NCBI GenBank assembly: GCA_035760965.1
Contig: DASTRY010000032.1
Coordinates: forward strand, 124,001 to 188,000
Source of the DNA: JADGHX01 sp035760965
GTDB taxonomy: Bacteria > Pseudomonadota > Gammaproteobacteria > Steroidobacterales > Steroidobacteraceae
DNA: 64,000 bases
Reading direction: 5' to 3'
The notes under the pieces were generated by a model, which worked only from the letters and a program-made list of their open reading frames with translations, was not told where the DNA came from and made no database searches. A program made the translations under genes and the position numbers. Positions 35,427 through 44,223 of the stretch are shown in pieces; within the stretch, counting starts at the first letter, position 1; every line of letters starts with the position of its first letter.

Positions 35427-35802
35427 TCGCGGCGCGCGGCAGACACGCACTGTTTCAATTCCCAGGCAGGCCGCTCGCAGGCATGGCCAACGGCCGTCAC
35501 TTCCGTGACGACCATGTCCCTGCACGCTGCTGGCACAAAATCGCTCGGCATTATGTTCAGTGCGTCGCCTGTGACGCATCTCTCATTTCGTTGAATCGCG
35601 CTGCGCGCGGGAGTAGCGTGCGGTCACGCCAAGAAGCAATTCGAATCCGCGAACAGGTCACTCATCCCTAAAACACGCTGGGTCGTCGCGAACGAGTGCG
35701 CGGTTCGCGAGGGACTAAGGCGGGTCGCGAGAAGGGTGCTCGGCTCGGGGAGTCGGCTTCGGAAGGCCGAACCAACCAACACGAATTAGGGGAGATGCGC
35801 AG
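35427..35802. other. 376-base intergenic region between topA and the subtilisin gene
   Basis: No gene is seen. Two stem-loops stand out: CGTCAC-TTCC-GTGACG (35495-35510) and TCGCGAAC-N9-GTTCGCGA (35686-35710), the latter in the likely leader of the subtilisin gene. AGGGGAGA at about 35788-35795 is the ribosome site for the GTG at 35803. No convincing sigma-70 promoter was found. Confidence 0.5.
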
Positions 35803-38800
35803 GTGAAACCCTCTGTACCCGCGTTCCTGGGATCAATGGTCCTGGGAGCCGCGTTGTCCTTACCTGTTTCTTTCTCGGCGCAAGCGGCGACCGGCTCGGT
35901 CGACCTCTCGCGCCTCGCCGTCAGTGGTCCTTCGATCACGAAACGCGTGGATCCCGCGCTGCTGAACGCCACCGGCCCGATCGATGTGGTGGTGCAGCTC
36001 ACGGGCTTGCCGCTCGCAGTCGCGAACGGCGAGAACGCACGCCGCCAAGGCGGCTTGCTCAATCACGCGCAGCAGGTCGCGCACTCGGCCGCCATCCGCA
36101 GAAATCAGGACGAAGTGCTTGCGAAAGTGCTCGCGCTCGGCGGCAAGGAGATTGCGCGTGTGCGCATCGCCTACAACGCCGCCATTGTGCGCATCGATGC
36201 GAGCAAGCTGCCCGATCTCGCGGCGCTGCCGGGTGTCTCGACCGTCCAGCGCGTCAACGACTATCGCATCGATCTCAGCGAGACGGTGCCGTACGTCGGC
36301 GCGTCGGCCGCTCAGGCCGCGGGGCTCGACGGCAAGGGCGTGAGAGTCGCGGTGCTCGATTCCGGCATCGACTACACGCACCGCAATCTCGGCGGCCCGG
36401 GCACGGTCGCGGCGTACCAAGCGGCGTGGGGCACGAGCAATTCGGACCCGCGCAACACGACTCTCGACGGCTTGTTCCCGACGCAGAAGGTCATCGGCGG
36501 CTTCGACTTCGTCGGTGAAACCTGGACGGGCGGCAGCGGCTCGCCGCCGCTGGCGCCGGATCCGGATCCGATCGATCACGGCGGGCACGGCACGCACGTC
36601 GCGGACATCATCGCGGGCCAAAGCCTCGATGGTAAGCACGTCGGCGTCGCGCCGGGCGCGTCGCTGTACGCCTATAAGGTCTGCAGCGCCGTGACCACCG
36701 CGTGCAGCGGAGTCGCTCTGCTGCAGGCTCTCGATCGAGCGCTCGATCCGAACGACGACGGCTCGATGGACGATGCCGTCGACGTCATCAACATGTCGCT
36801 CGGCTCGCTCTACGGCCAGCGCGAGGACAGCACCAGCGCAGCGGCGCAGAACGCCGCGCGCGCCGGTGTCGTCGTCGTCGCGGCGGCCGGCAACGATGCC
36901 GATAAGCCGTACATCCTGAGCTCGCCGAGCGAAGCGCCGGACGTCATTTCCGTTGCGCAGACGCAGGTGCCGAGCGCGGCGGCGATCCCGCTGGTGATCA
37001 ACTCGCCTCCGAGCATCGCGGGCAAGTACGGCAACACGGCGACGGTCGAATGGGCGCCGATCGGCGACGGCGCGACGGGCGATGTGGTGTTCGCGGGTCG
37101 CGGTTGCGTCGAGACCGGAGGCGACACGCTGCCCCCGGTCGCCGGCAAGATCGCGTTGATCGATCGCGGCACGTGCAACATCAGCGAGAAGGTGCGCGGC
37201 GCGAGCGATGCGGGCGCGATCGCGGTGATCATCGGGCTGGTCGCGCCGGGCGATGCGGTCTCGTTCTCGAACGGCGGTCAGTGTCCCACGCCGCCGGACG
37301 GCACCTGCAAACCGACGCTCGTCATCCAGCAGTCGCTGGCGAATTCGATCAAGGCGAACATCGGCGCGCCGGTGAACGTCACGATCTCCGAGGCGAACGC
37401 CATCATGCTCGTTGGCAGCATGGCGAGCACCTCGGCGCGCGGGCCGAGCTACGACCGCAACCAGATCAAGCCGGACATCGGCGCGCCGGGCGCATCGGTG
37501 TCGGCCATCGCGGGAACGGGCACGGGCGAAGAAGCGTTCGGCGGCACATCCGGTGCCACGCCGATGGTCTCCGGCGCGGCTGCAATCCTGATCCAGGCGT
37601 ATCCGAATCGGGCGCCGTGGCAGATCAAGTCGCTGCTGATGAACACGGCAGAGACGGAGGTCTACACGAATCCGGCGACGCTGCCGGGTGTGCTCGCGCC
37701 GATCACCCGCATCGGTGGCGGCGAGCTACGCGTCGATCAGGCACTCGCCAGCACGACGGCCGCGTGGGATGCGGAGCGGCGCACCGGCAGCCTCTCGTTC
37801 GGCTATACGAACGTGTGGGCGCCGACCGTGCTCGCACGGCGGGTGAAAGTGCAGAACTACTCGCGGTTCGCACGCTCCTACTCGATCTCGAACGAGTTCC
37901 GCTACGCCAACGACAAGACGGGCGCAGTGCAGCTGCTGATGCCCAAGACGCTGTCCGTTCCCGCGAACGGCAGCCGGGACTTCGAAGTGATCATGGTGAT
38001 CGATCCGAGCAAGCTCCCCACGTGGATCCTGAACGGCGGTCCGGATGGCGGCACGGGCTCGCTCCTGCAGACGGCGGAGTTCGACGGCTACATCAAGCTG
38101 AAGGACTCGCGCGACGAGATCCATCTCGCCTGGCAGGTGCTGCCGCACAAGTCGGCCGAGGTGCATGCGCTCAATCGCAACATCACGATCAACAGCAAGG
38201 GCAAGGGCAACAGCTCAGGCTCGCTGCTGCTGCAGAACTTCAGCCCGGCCAAAGCGGGTGACTTCGACATCTTCGCACTCACCGGTACGAGCCCGCGCAT
38301 TCCGCGCAAGGATCTGCCGGAGGATGGCGATGACTTCGCGGTCACGGACATCGCCGCGGTCGGTGTGCGCCTCGTCGAAGGGGCGTATCTGCAGTTCGCG
38401 GTGAACACGTACGGGCGACGCGCGCATCCGGCGTATCCGGCGGAGTTCGACATCGACATCGACACAAACGGCGACGGCAAGCCGGACTACGTGGTGTTCA
38501 CTGCGGAGAACGGTGCTGCAACGGCAGGTGCGGGTGCGACCGGCCAGACGCTGGTCTTCGTCGGCAACCTGACGACGGGCACGGCGACGGCGTTCTTCTA
38601 CGCCGATGCCGACCTCGACTCGGGCAACGTGATCCTGACGGCGCCGCTCGCGGCGCTCGGCGGGCTCGCGCCGACGACGCAGATCACCTTCGGTGTCACC
38701 GCGTTCGACAACTACTTCACCGGTGAGCCGACCGATTCGATCAGCGGCATGAAGTTCACGCCGGCGACGCCGAAGTTCACGACGGCGATCGACACCGGCA

Positions 38801-38955
38801 CCGTCGCGGCCTTCCGGGGCGGCTCGATCACGGTCGATGACGTCCCGAACGGTGACAAGGCGTCGCCCTCGCAGAGCGGTCTGCTGTTGATGTACCGCGA
38901 TGCGCGGACGGAAGCCGAGACGGTCACCGTGACGGTGAAACCGAACAAGAAGTGA
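35803..38955 (+). CDS. Secreted subtilisin-like S8 serine protease with inserted PA domain
   Basis: 1050 residues from a GTG with a good ribosome site. A signal peptide (LGSMVLGAALSLPVSFSAQA) is followed by an I9-type propeptide (about 55-155). The S8 catalytic triad is complete: Asp186 (VAVLDSGIDYTH), His262 (HGGHGTHVAD) and Ser583 (GGTSGATPM). A PA domain is inserted within the protease (KIALIDRGTCNISEKVRGA, with CxE spacing), as in large vacuolar or lactocepin-like subtilases. The C-terminal 350 residues are beta-rich, Fn3-like domains. It ends with an own terminator, so it forms a single-gene unit. Confidence 0.93.
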   Translation: MKPSVPAFLGSMVLGAALSLPVSFSAQAATGSVDLSRLAVSGPSITKRVDPALLNATGPIDVVVQLTGLPLAVANGENARRQGGLLNHAQQVAHSAAIRRNQDEVLAKVLALGGKEIARVRIAYNAAIVRIDASKLPDLAALPGVSTVQRVNDYRIDLSETVPYVGASAAQAAGLDGKGVRVAVLDSGIDYTHRNLGGPGTVAAYQAAWGTSNSDPRNTTLDGLFPTQKVIGGFDFVGETWTGGSGSPPLAPDPDPIDHGGHGTHVADIIAGQSLDGKHVGVAPGASLYAYKVCSAVTTACSGVALLQALDRALDPNDDGSMDDAVDVINMSLGSLYGQREDSTSAAAQNAARAGVVVVAAAGNDADKPYILSSPSEAPDVISVAQTQVPSAAAIPLVINSPPSIAGKYGNTATVEWAPIGDGATGDVVFAGRGCVETGGDTLPPVAGKIALIDRGTCNISEKVRGASDAGAIAVIIGLVAPGDAVSFSNGGQCPTPPDGTCKPTLVIQQSLANSIKANIGAPVNVTISEANAIMLVGSMASTSARGPSYDRNQIKPDIGAPGASVSAIAGTGTGEEAFGGTSGATPMVSGAAAILIQAYPNRAPWQIKSLLMNTAETEVYTNPATLPGVLAPITRIGGGELRVDQALASTTAAWDAERRTGSLSFGYTNVWAPTVLARRVKVQNYSRFARSYSISNEFRYANDKTGAVQLLMPKTLSVPANGSRDFEVIMVIDPSKLPTWILNGGPDGGTGSLLQTAEFDGYIKLKDSRDEIHLAWQVLPHKSAEVHALNRNITINSKGKGNSSGSLLLQNFSPAKAGDFDIFALTGTSPRIPRKDLPEDGDDFAVTDIAAVGVRLVEGAYLQFAVNTYGRRAHPAYPAEFDIDIDTNGDGKPDYVVFTAENGAATAGAGATGQTLVFVGNLTTGTATAFFYADADLDSGNVILTAPLAALGGLAPTTQITFGVTAFDNYFTGEPTDSISGMKFTPATPKFTTAIDTGTVAAFRGGSITVDDVPNGDKASPSQSGLLLMYRDARTEAETVTVTVKPNKK

Positions 38956-38978
38956 TCACGGCTTCGTGATTGAAACCA

Positions 38979-39014
38979 CGCCCGGGATGCGCAAGCGTCC
39001 CGGGCGTTTTCTTT
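38979..39014 (+). terminator. Intrinsic terminator of the subtilisin gene
   Basis: CGCCCGGGA - 10-base loop - TCCCGGGCG followed by TTTTCTTT: a perfect 9-pair stem with a T-rich tail. A smaller hairpin, ATCACG-GCTT-CGTGAT, lies just before it at the stop codon. Confidence 0.92.
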
Positions 39015-39236
39015 GCACGCGACGTTCCCGCGGAAACGTGCTCGCAGCGCGGCGTGCTCAACGCAGCAGCCAGCTAGGGCGATCGTCACAACGGTGGAAT
39101 CAAGGCTGTCGCGGCCGTCGTGCGACTGGTGCTCTTGCAACGATGGTCCCGCAAGTGGAAACAGTGAGCGCGCGGGTCCGGACGACCTCTTCTAGATGGC
39201 GTCGCTGCAGCAAGATCTAAGCGAAGTGGGAGAGCG

Positions 39237-39686
39237 TTAACGGGCGTCGGCGCCTCGGGCGCGCTGCGCTCGATCGCAGAGAGTGAATTGGCCGGTTTTT
39301 GCCGCGTGATACGAGTACGTCTTGCCCTCGTGCTCGAATTCCACGACATAGCCCGGCACGATCGCCTGCGTGTACATCTTGCCCGGCTCCGCGCAGCCGA
39401 GCGCCCCATTCGGCCAGTCGATCGCCTCCGCTCTGACGACCTTCGCCGCGCTCGCCGCGATGCCCACGCGTTGCGCAAGATCCGCGCGCATCTTCTCGAT
39501 GAGATCGGGCGGCACCTCGGCCGTCACGAGCTTGCCCTGGGGCGGCGCCGAGGACGGCACCTTCGCCGGCAATCGCGGCGGCTGTGCCTCGATCCCGCCC
39601 GAAGGCTTCTGCGGGTCACCTGCCACGGCACAACTCGCCGCCAGCACTGCGGCCGGCAACGCCGCGCATAGGGAACGGTGGCGCAT
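39237..39686 (-). CDS. Conserved exported protein of unknown function
   Basis: 149 residues. The N-terminus is a signal sequence with a possible but atypical lipobox (LAASC). A Pro-rich linker (about 25-55) leads to a conserved domain with DWPNGALGCAEPGKMYTQ, AIVPGYVVEFEHEGKTYSYH and a final Cys in TLCDRA. The two Cys may form a disulfide. I have seen this WP-G-LGC-PG-MYTQ-PGY motif in uncharacterised bacterial proteins but know no function. It is divergent from rlmJ with 57 bases between starts. Confidence 0.75.
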   Translation of the reverse strand: MRHRSLCAALPAAVLAASCAVAGDPQKPSGGIEAQPPRLPAKVPSSAPPQGKLVTAEVPPDLIEKMRADLAQRVGIAASAAKVVRAEAIDWPNGALGCAEPGKMYTQAIVPGYVVEFEHEGKTYSYHAAKTGQFTLCDRAQRARGADAR

Positions 39687-39743
39687 GTCCGATCTCCTCT
39701 ATCATGACGACCGACTAACGACGGCGGCTTCCGGACCGGGTCG

Positions 39744-40613
39744 ATGAAGTATCGACATCATTATCATGCTGGCAACTTCGCCGACGTGCACAAGCACGTC
39801 GCGTTGCTCGCGCTGCTGGCCGCGCTCGGACGGAAGGACAAGGGCTTTCTGTATCTCGAAACGCATGCCGGACGCGGCGCATATTCGGTGCCCGCGCCCG
39901 CGAGCGCCGGCGGCGAGAAGCACGAATCGGAGGCCGGCATCGCGCGGCTCGAAGGCGCGACATTCCAGGCCGAGGAGTTGCGCCAGTACCTCGACCGCGT
40001 GGGCGCCTTCCGAGCCGCGCAGCACAACCCGCGTGCGTACCCCGGTTCGCCGCTGCTCGCCGCGAGCGCGCTCCGCCCGCAGGATCGCGGCATCGCCGTC
40101 GAGCTGCTCGCGACCGAAGCCCGCGCGCTCGAGCTCGCGCTCGGTGCGGGGACATCGATGCGCGTCGAGACGGGCGATGGCTTCGGACGCATCCGGGCGC
40201 ATCTGCCGCCGAAGGAGCGACGCGGGCTCACGTTCATCGATCCGCCTTACGAGGAAACTCGCCGCGACTTCGAGCGCGTGACCGCCGCAACGAGCGAGGC
40301 ACTGCGCCGCTTCGAAAGCGGCATCGTCTGCGTGTGGTATCCGATCAAGAACGATCGGGATGTCGCGTCGTGGAAGAGCGCATTCGGTCGCGCCGTGAAT
40401 CGCGAGGTGCTCTTCAGCGAGCTGTGGCTCTATCCGCGCGACTCACGCGTCGGCCTGAATGGCTCGGGACTCGCGACCGTGAACCCGCCGTTTCAATTCG
40501 CGGCGCGCGCCGACGTGTGGCTCTGGGAGCTGCACCAGCGACTGGATCGCGCGCGCACCGGCGGCGCGGCCAACGAGCGCTTCACGCCTCCGGCTGCGCA
40601 TGCAGCGCGCTGA
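39744..40613 (+). CDS. rlmJ: 23S rRNA (adenine-2030-N6)-methyltransferase RlmJ
   Basis: 289 residues. The family-specific N-terminus MKYRHHYHAGNFADVHKHV and the YLETHAGRGAY SAM motif are followed by the catalytic DPPYE (in TFIDPPYEETRRDF). ALWLYP-like and NGSGLATVNPPF blocks close the protein, all typical of RlmJ, formerly YhiR. It methylates A2030 of 23S rRNA. The 3' end overlaps the convergent anti-sigma gene by 32 bases. Confidence 0.94.
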   Translation: MKYRHHYHAGNFADVHKHVALLALLAALGRKDKGFLYLETHAGRGAYSVPAPASAGGEKHESEAGIARLEGATFQAEELRQYLDRVGAFRAAQHNPRAYPGSPLLAASALRPQDRGIAVELLATEARALELALGAGTSMRVETGDGFGRIRAHLPPKERRGLTFIDPPYEETRRDFERVTAATSEALRRFESGIVCVWYPIKNDRDVASWKSAFGRAVNREVLFSELWLYPRDSRVGLNGSGLATVNPPFQFAARADVWLWELHQRLDRARTGGAANERFTPPAAHAAR

Positions 40614-41346
40614 GGATGTGCCGCGCTTCCTGCTCGGAATCCACTTGCGCGCGGCTCAACACGGCAATGCTGCCGTGTCCGGGATTGGGAAAGAGCACAC
40701 CGCTGTAGCCACTCTCGTCGAAGTGCACCGGCGCACTCACCGATTCGCGCGAGAGGACGAGCACCGTGACCGCGGCGCCGCCCGAGCGTACGACGAAGTG
40801 CGGCACGAGCCGTCCGCGGAAGAAACACGTCTGCGCGAACAGCACGTCGCCCCCGATGGGATCGAGCCGGAGATGAGCGTTTTGCAGCACCGCCGCGAGC
40901 GCCTCCGGCTGCAGCGGCTTCTCATCGGCCGGCAACGGCTCGGCGATCACATGCTGGACCACATCCGCGGCAAGCGTGTGACCGGGCAGCGCAGCCCACA
41001 GCACGAGCGCCACCCCAATCGCGAACAGCACGCTCGCGGCGAGCGCCCATTGCCGTTTCAGCGATGCGGCCCATGAGGATTTCTCGAGCAGAGGCGACGG
41101 CGTACTCGAAATGAGTCGCACTGCAGGGCGCGCGGACGACTCGCTTCGCGCCGCATCGGCGTGTGGGACGTTCTCGCCCACCGCGCTCAGGTCGATCTTC
41201 AAGGCGCGGTGGATCTGCGCATCGAGCTCGAGCATCTCGCGCCGATATTCGGCGCACGCCGCGCACTCGCGCAGATGCGCCTCGAGATCGGGGCTCGTAG
41301 CGGCCGGCTCGGCGCCGATGGCCAGATGCACCTCGTTGCAGTTCAT
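40582..41346 (-). CDS. DUF3379 anti-sigma-type membrane protein
   Basis: 254 residues. The N-terminal zinc-binding anti-sigma motif is visible as HLRECAACAEYRREM (H-x3-C-x2-C). One membrane segment lies near residues 98-120 (WALAASVLFAIGVALVLWAAL). The extracytoplasmic part, with LRLDPIGGDVLFAQTCFFRG and SGYSGVLFPNPGHGSIAVL, is the DUF3379 domain. The start overlaps the ECF sigma stop as ATGA. It probably holds the partner sigma at the membrane until a periplasmic signal releases it; the signal is unknown. Confidence 0.85.
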   Translation of the reverse strand: MNCNEVHLAIGAEPAATSPDLEAHLRECAACAEYRREMLELDAQIHRALKIDLSAVGENVPHADAARSESSARPAVRLISSTPSPLLEKSSWAASLKRQWALAASVLFAIGVALVLWAALPGHTLAADVVQHVIAEPLPADEKPLQPEALAAVLQNAHLRLDPIGGDVLFAQTCFFRGRLVPHFVVRSGGAAVTVLVLSRESVSAPVHFDESGYSGVLFPNPGHGSIAVLSRAQVDSEQEARHILSALHAQPEA

Positions 41347-41927
41347 GGTGCGTTCGCTTCCGGGTTCGGTTCGGAGTCGGCGTCCACCGTCAGACCGTAG
41401 ATCGCGCGCAGGCGATTGCGGGCGCGAAACAGACGGGTCAGCACAGCAGGCGTCGACAAATTCATTTCCTTCGCAATCTCGGCGGTCGAGTACCCGCCGA
41501 GCACCTGCATGACGAGCGGCTCGCGGTACTCATCCGGCAGGCGCAGGATCGCGGCGCGCAGATCGAGCAGCTCGCCGTCGCCGGCACGCGCGAGCGCGGC
41601 GTCTTCACGCGCGATCACGTCCGACAGATCCACGGTGACGAGCCGCTTGCGTTCGTAGAGCCGCGCGTGCTCGCGCCGGACGATGGTGAGCAGCCAGTGG
41701 CGCGCGGCCGCCGCGTCCTTGAGCTCGAGGCGCGCGCGCCAGGCGCGCAGCATGGCTTCCTGCACCACGTCTTCCGCGATCGAACGGTCCCGTGCGAGCC
41801 AATAGGCAAAGCGCACGAGGTCGGGACGCAACGATTCGAGGAGCTGGCCGAAGTCATCTTCCAGGCGCTCTCCACTCTCGTCAGGGCGTGTTCGGATCAT
41901 GTATAAGACCGGCCTCTCCCGATCCAC
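41343..41927 (-). CDS. ECF-type RNA polymerase sigma factor
   Basis: 194 residues (or 185 from the ATG at 41900). Region 2: LVRFAYWLARDRSIAEDVVQEAMLRAWRARLEL. Region 4: LPDEYREPLVMQVLGGYSTAEIAKEMNLSTPAVLTRLFRARNRL. It resembles the RpoE-like sigma groups paired with DUF3379 anti-sigmas. It is divergent from aroE, whose start is 44 bases away, so the shared region is short. The GC-poor end of that region holds TATAAGACC (about 41899-41907), which could belong to either promoter. Confidence 0.9.
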   Translation of the reverse strand: MDRERPVLYMIRTRPDESGERLEDDFGQLLESLRPDLVRFAYWLARDRSIAEDVVQEAMLRAWRARLELKDAAAARHWLLTIVRREHARLYERKRLVTVDLSDVIAREDAALARAGDGELLDLRAAILRLPDEYREPLVMQVLGGYSTAEIAKEMNLSTPAVLTRLFRARNRLRAIYGLTVDADSEPNPEANAP

Positions 41928-41971
41928 ATTGCCATGAAAGTCGCGCTTTTGCAGTCCCGGAGGGCCGCCTC

Positions 41972-42811
41972 GTGAACGCCCAGCCGGATCAGTACGGCGT
42001 CGTGGGCCACCCCGTCGCCCACAGCTGGTCGCCCTTCATCCACGGCATGTTCGCGCGCCAGACGGGCGAAGACCTCGTGTATCGGCTGCATGATGTCACG
42101 CCCGAGGATTTTCGCGGTTATGTCCTCGCCTTCTTCGAGCGCGGCGGCCGGGGGCTGAACGTCACGGTGCCCCACAAGCTGGCCGCCGCGGAGCTCGCCA
42201 ACGAGCTCACGCCGCGCGCCGAGCGGGCGGGAGCGGTGAACACGCTCATGCTCAAGCGCGACAACCGCCTGCTCGGCGACAACACGGACGGCGCGGGGCT
42301 GGTGCACGATCTGCGCGACAACCTCGCCGTCGAGATCGGAGGCCGGCGAGTGCTGATCGTCGGCGCGGGTGGCGCGACGCGCGGCGTCGTCGCGCCGCTC
42401 TTGGTGTTACAGCCTGCCGAGCTGGTGGTGGCAAATCGCACACCGGATCGCGCTCTCGAATTCGCAGCGGCCTTCGCGGATCTGGGGCGCATCCGCGGCT
42501 GCGGTTTCGATGAGATTGGCGAGGGCAGTTACGACATCGTGATCAATGCGACCTCGGCCAGCTTGAGCGGCGAGGTGCCCGCCATTCCGGAAAGCGTGAT
42601 CCATCCGGACACGGTGTGCTACGACATGGCTTACAGCCGCAACGAAACCGCCTTCCTGAAGTGGGCTCGTGAGCGGGGCTGCTCGCGAGCGCTGCAGGGA
42701 TGGGGAATGCTCGTCGAGCAGGCGGCGGAGTCCTTTCAGCTCTGGCGCGGCGTGCGACCGCAGACCGCGCCGGTGCTCGCCGCTTTGCGAGAACGCCTCA
42801 GCGCATCGTGA
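41972..42811 (+). CDS. aroE: Shikimate dehydrogenase (NADP+)
   Basis: 279 residues from the GTG at 41972, with CGGAGGG 9 bases upstream; the upstream extension is antisense to the sigma gene. Shikimate-binding and catalytic motifs: VVGHPVAHSWSPFIHG, NVTVPHKLAAAE with the catalytic Lys, and DNTDGAGLVHDL. The NADP-binding Rossmann motif is VLIVGAGGATRGVV, followed by ANRTPDRA. It reduces 3-dehydroshikimate in aromatic amino acid synthesis. The 3' end overlaps convergent gorA by 14 bases. Confidence 0.95.
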   Translation: MNAQPDQYGVVGHPVAHSWSPFIHGMFARQTGEDLVYRLHDVTPEDFRGYVLAFFERGGRGLNVTVPHKLAAAELANELTPRAERAGAVNTLMLKRDNRLLGDNTDGAGLVHDLRDNLAVEIGGRRVLIVGAGGATRGVVAPLLVLQPAELVVANRTPDRALEFAAAFADLGRIRGCGFDEIGEGSYDIVINATSASLSGEVPAIPESVIHPDTVCYDMAYSRNETAFLKWARERGCSRALQGWGMLVEQAAESFQLWRGVRPQTAPVLAALRERLSAS

Positions 42812-44147
42812 CGAGCTCTTCCGCGCTCGTCGGGTGGATCGCCACCGTGTCGTCGAAGTCCTTCTTGGTTGCGCCCATCTTCACGGCGACCGCGAATCCC
42901 TGGAGCATCTCGTCCGCACCCGCGCCGATCACGTGCAGGCCGACGATTTTGCGCTCGGCGCCCACCGCGATGAGCTTCATCTCCGCGCGCACTTTGCGCG
43001 GGGTCAAGGCGTGATACATCGGAACGAAGTCCGATGTGTACACGTGTACGTCGCTACCGTACTGCGCGCGCGCCGCCGCTTCGGTGAGCCCGACCGTGCC
43101 GATCGGCGGGTGCGAGAAGATCACCGTCGGGATGTTTTCATAATCGAGACGGCTCCCCTCCTTCCCTCCGAACACGCGATCGCTCAGACGCCGGCCCGCG
43201 GCGATCGCGACCGGCGTCAACTGCGCGCGTCCGGTGACGTCCCCGATGGCGTAGATGTTCGGCACGCTCGTGACCTGGAACTCATCGGTCTCGATGAACC
43301 CGTAGGCATCGAGCCGGACGCCCGCCGTTTCGAGCCCGATGTTCTCGACCATGGGCCCGCGTCCGATCGCCCAGAGCACGAGGTCGGCGGGCGGGGCGCG
43401 CCGGCCATCGGCAAGGAGGAGCTCGAGCGCGCCGTCGGCCATGCGCTCGAGTGCCCGCGGCCAGGTGTTGGTGATGAACTCGACACCGGCGTCGCGCATT
43501 GCCTTCATGCAGGCGGTGCCGAGCATGGCATCGAAGTGTCGCAGCACGGTGTCACCGCGGATGACGAGCGTCACCTGCGAGCCCAGCGCCGCAAACACTC
43601 CTCCAAGCTCCACCGAGACGTAGCCGCTGCCGACGATCACGACGCGCCGCGGCTGGGTGGGCAGCTTGAAAAAGTCGTCCGAGACGATTCCGAGCTCCGT
43701 CCCGGGGATATTCGGCACGATCGGGCGGGCGCCGGTGGCGATCACGATGTGCCGCGCGCTGACCGTACGGTCGCCGACCTCGACCGAGTTTCGCCCGGTG
43801 AGCCGCGCATAGCCGCGAATGAGCTCGACCTTGGCATTCGCGAGGTTACGTTCGTAGATGGCGTTCAACCGGGCGATATAGGCATCGCGCCCGCTTTTCA
43901 GCTGCGCCCAGTCGAGTTCGCGCAGCTCGACATCGAACCCGTAGCCGGGCGCGTCGTGGATCATCTCGGCGATCTGCGCCGCATTCCACATGACCTTCTT
44001 CGGCACGCAGCCGACGTTCACGCAGGTGCCGCCCAGGGCGCCGGCCTCGATCACGACGGCGCGCGCACCGTACTCCGCCGCCCGCCGTGCGCAGGCGAGG
44101 CCGCCACTGCCGCCGCCAATCACCGCCAGATCGTAGTCGTTCGCCAC
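42798..44147 (-). CDS. gorA: Glutathione-disulfide reductase
   Basis: 449 residues from the GTG at 44147, which gives the usual N-terminus (NDYDLAVIGGGSGGLA); GTG 44168 or ATG 44189 would lengthen it and the latter overlaps the prlC leader. FAD motif GGGSGG, redox-active disulfide GGTCVNVGCVPKK, NADP motif VVIVGSGYVSVELGGVFA, and the C-terminal active-site His-Glu in VAIHPTSAEELVTMR match glutathione reductase. NADPH specificity is inferred from the family, as the second-motif Arg residues were not checked by alignment. Confidence 0.9.
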   Translation of the reverse strand: MANDYDLAVIGGGSGGLACARRAAEYGARAVVIEAGALGGTCVNVGCVPKKVMWNAAQIAEMIHDAPGYGFDVELRELDWAQLKSGRDAYIARLNAIYERNLANAKVELIRGYARLTGRNSVEVGDRTVSARHIVIATGARPIVPNIPGTELGIVSDDFFKLPTQPRRVVIVGSGYVSVELGGVFAALGSQVTLVIRGDTVLRHFDAMLGTACMKAMRDAGVEFITNTWPRALERMADGALELLLADGRRAPPADLVLWAIGRGPMVENIGLETAGVRLDAYGFIETDEFQVTSVPNIYAIGDVTGRAQLTPVAIAAGRRLSDRVFGGKEGSRLDYENIPTVIFSHPPIGTVGLTEAAARAQYGSDVHVYTSDFVPMYHALTPRKVRAEMKLIAVGAERKIVGLHVIGAGADEMLQGFAVAVKMGATKKDFDDTVAIHPTSAEELVTMR

Positions 44148-44174
44148 CGCTCGCCCTGCTTCAGACACTTCGGA

Positions 44175-44195
44175 GCCGCCATGGTACATGGCGGC
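44175..44195. promoter_or_regulatory. Perfect inverted repeat centred between gorA and prlC
   Basis: GCCGCCATG-GTA-CATGGCGGC: 9-base arms and a 3-base centre. It lies exactly midway between the chosen starts of gorA (44147) and prlC (44224). A TAGAAT hexamer (44208-44213) follows for prlC. Symmetry and position suggest an operator for both genes. Confidence 0.5.
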
Positions 44196-44223
44196 CCGCC
44201 GGCCGATTAGAATGCCCCGCTAT

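Noticed and set aside
35531..35545. Possible sigma-54 promoter TGGCAC-AAAA-TCGC upstream of the subtilisin
   Set aside because: The GG-to-GC spacing is one base short and the -12 element is imperfect, so it would not be expected to function. The local NtrX also lacks GAFTGA.
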